A stretch of DNA of 64,000 bases, from positions 2,932,577 through 2,996,576 of the forward strand of contig NZ_KB731324.1 of assembly GCF_000353285.1 (NCBI RefSeq). Direction: 5' to 3'. Below, piece after piece: positions 62,996 to 64,000 of the stretch. Position 1 is the first letter of the stretch. Each line of letters begins with the position of its first letter. Below the pieces are notes generated by a model that was given only the letters and a program-made list of their open reading frames with translations, was not told the origin of the DNA and ran no database searches. This DNA comes from Leptolyngbya boryana PCC 6306. GTDB lineage: Bacteria; Cyanobacteriota; Cyanobacteriia; Leptolyngbyales; Leptolyngbyaceae. The translations under genes and the position numbers were made by a program.

Positions 62996-64000
62996 AACTC
63001 GGTTGTGGCGATTTTGTAGGTTTCGGAGAAACTTTCACCGACTGTGGAGTTGCCGGAACTGGCAAAACGCTTGGCTGTGGACTAGGGGCGACAATCGGAG
63101 CCTTCTCGCCTAGAATGCCCGCGCCTCCCGTATCAAATACACCTGCGACACAGGCAATCATCATTGTGGCTAATGTGCCGACAAATAGTGCTTTCCAGCC
63201 CAATTCAGAAATGTCTTTGCGGCGAGAAGGAATGAGAGCGATTGTTCCACCCACAAAAATTCCCACGGATGCTAAGTGAGCAAATCCTGAGAGCGCATAG
63301 CTGACAATTAGAACGGCTCGATCGCTGATCGGATTTTCGGGTCTTGCTGCTGCTGCTGCTAATGCTTGATAAGGCGGAATTGCGGTTTCGAGCAAACGCC
63401 GACCAATGATGACCGAAGATTCCCAAAGCTCATTCCACTCTAATGAAACCCCAGTCAGGAGCGTAAATGGCAAGAAGATCACCCCTGCAATATTTGCCAG
63501 TGTCACGACTTGGAAAGTACTGCCAATTGGACCCGGTATCGTGGCTAATCCAGCAAAGATTTGATTGATCAATGAGACTAAACCCAGAATCAAGATCAAC
63601 ACCGCCGCGATCGACACCGCCATTTTTACCCCATCCAATGAGCCGATGATCGCTGCATCTAAAGGGCTAGCTTTCTCGATCGGTTCAGCTAGAGCGACCT
63701 CTTCGAGCATTTCTCCGTCTTCTGCCAACCATTTCTTCTCTTCTTTGGGAATTCCACCCATCGTCAAAGGCTTTTCAGTTTCTGGCACCAGAATCTTTGA
63801 CAGTACAAAGCAAGCTGGAATCGCAATAATCGAGGCAGAAACCAAGTGCCCCAAAATATTGGGAAACACAGGACGTAAGAAACTGACATAGATGGCTAAG
63901 GTCGAGGAAGCAGCCGTCCCAAAACAGCACGCCAAAATGGCACAGAGTTCACTGCGGGTCATTTTGGGTAAGTAAGGCTTAACGACGATCGCGGCTTCAA
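62982..64000 (-). CDS. Concentrative nucleoside transporter (partial)
   Basis: The frame is open to the window edge: before the ATG at 63962 the codons EAAIVVKPYLPK are in frame, matching the CNT motif TEA(P)-x-x-RPYL. The gene therefore starts outside the window. The visible part has LTGVSLEW-type membrane helices, VLTLANIAGVIFLPFTLLTG-like sequence (VTLANIAGVIFLPFTLLTG), SYALSGFAHLASVGIFVGG, and a proline-rich C-terminal tail of about 50 residues (PSPQPSVLPVPATPQSVKVS). Imports nucleosides with sodium or protons; the tail is unusual. Confidence 0.85.
   Translation of the reverse strand, partial: EAAIVVKPYLPKMTRSELCAILACCFGTAASSTLAIYVSFLRPVFPNILGHLVSASIIAIPACFVLSKILVPETEKPLTMGGIPKEEKKWLAEDGEMLEEVALAEPIEKASPLDAAIIGSLDGVKMAVSIAAVLILILGLVSLINQIFAGLATIPGPIGSTFQVVTLANIAGVIFLPFTLLTGVSLEWNELWESSVIIGRRLLETAIPPYQALAAAAARPENPISDRAVLIVSYALSGFAHLASVGIFVGGTIALIPSRRKDISELGWKALFVGTLATMMIACVAGVFDTGGAGILGEKAPIVAPSPQPSVLPVPATPQSVKVSPKPTKSPQPSSTPR

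Overview
The window comes from a filamentous cyanobacterium, most like the Leptolyngbya / non-heterocystous filamentous group. Support: psaC (photosystem I), crtE, a cyanobacterial TrpC, very frequent CGATCG / GCGATCGC (HIP1) sites almost everywhere, and hetR with a small upstream RGSGR-peptide gene of the PatX type, a pair tied to filamentous growth. No nif, heterocyst-envelope or other heterocyst genes are visible, so heterocyst formation cannot be claimed. About 62 protein genes are supported. No tRNA, rRNA, CRISPR array or intact insertion sequence was recognised.

Layout. 1-8 kb: lpdA, trpC, two small cyanobacterial proteins, a TPR protein, an orphan oligopeptide-type permease pair, a receiver-like protein lacking its phospho-Asp, and an ABC ATPase. 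8-14 kb: PsiE-like membrane protein, nitrate-reductase-associated protein, two glycosyltransferases (one HpsE-like), a redoxin, an alpha/beta hydrolase, class I aldolase and a VOC protein. 14-16.3 kb: psaC, hetR and the patX-like gene, each transcribed leftward. 16.3-20.2 kb: FAD oxidoreductase, an unknown protein, a Mo-nitrogenase C-terminal-domain protein and a small DMT-type membrane protein. 20.2-30.6 kb: a leftward run of nine closely packed genes for surface polysaccharide (four GT4 genes, one of them a tandem double GT4; GDP-mannose dehydratase; a GT8-like protein; two methyltransferases; a coiled-coil protein). 30.7-34.7 kb: DUF3891, GAF and REC-histidine kinase proteins, then an acyltransferase/hydrolase pair.

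34.8-39.2 kb is an accessory stretch: three peptidoglycan hydrolases with complementary specificities and no export signals, a four-unit 11-bp direct-repeat array, and an NB-ARC protein gene cut short where it meets the 3' end of an LD-carboxypeptidase gene. 40-51.6 kb: glycosyltransferase, Ser/Thr kinase, thymidylate kinase, FHA protein, copper-type P-ATPase, TM2 protein, CPBP protease and a YraQ/TIGR03943 membrane pair with a structured leader. 51.5-55.2 kb is free of CGATCG for about 3.7 kb and carries a TIR-ATPase-TIR protein with both TIR glutamates intact, plus a HicB-like antitoxin pseudogene; this looks like an acquired defence islet. 55-64 kb returns to housekeeping genes: DUF212, crtE, folD, a lipoprotein, a sulfite-oxidase-like enzyme, ribosomal protein L32 (only 57 codons), DUF3352, DUF2079, a Uma2 nuclease and a nucleoside transporter running off the right edge.

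The two most interesting items are the hetR/patX module, in which both the inhibitor pentapeptide and the HetR residues known to receive it are preserved, and the double-TIR STAND-like ATPase.
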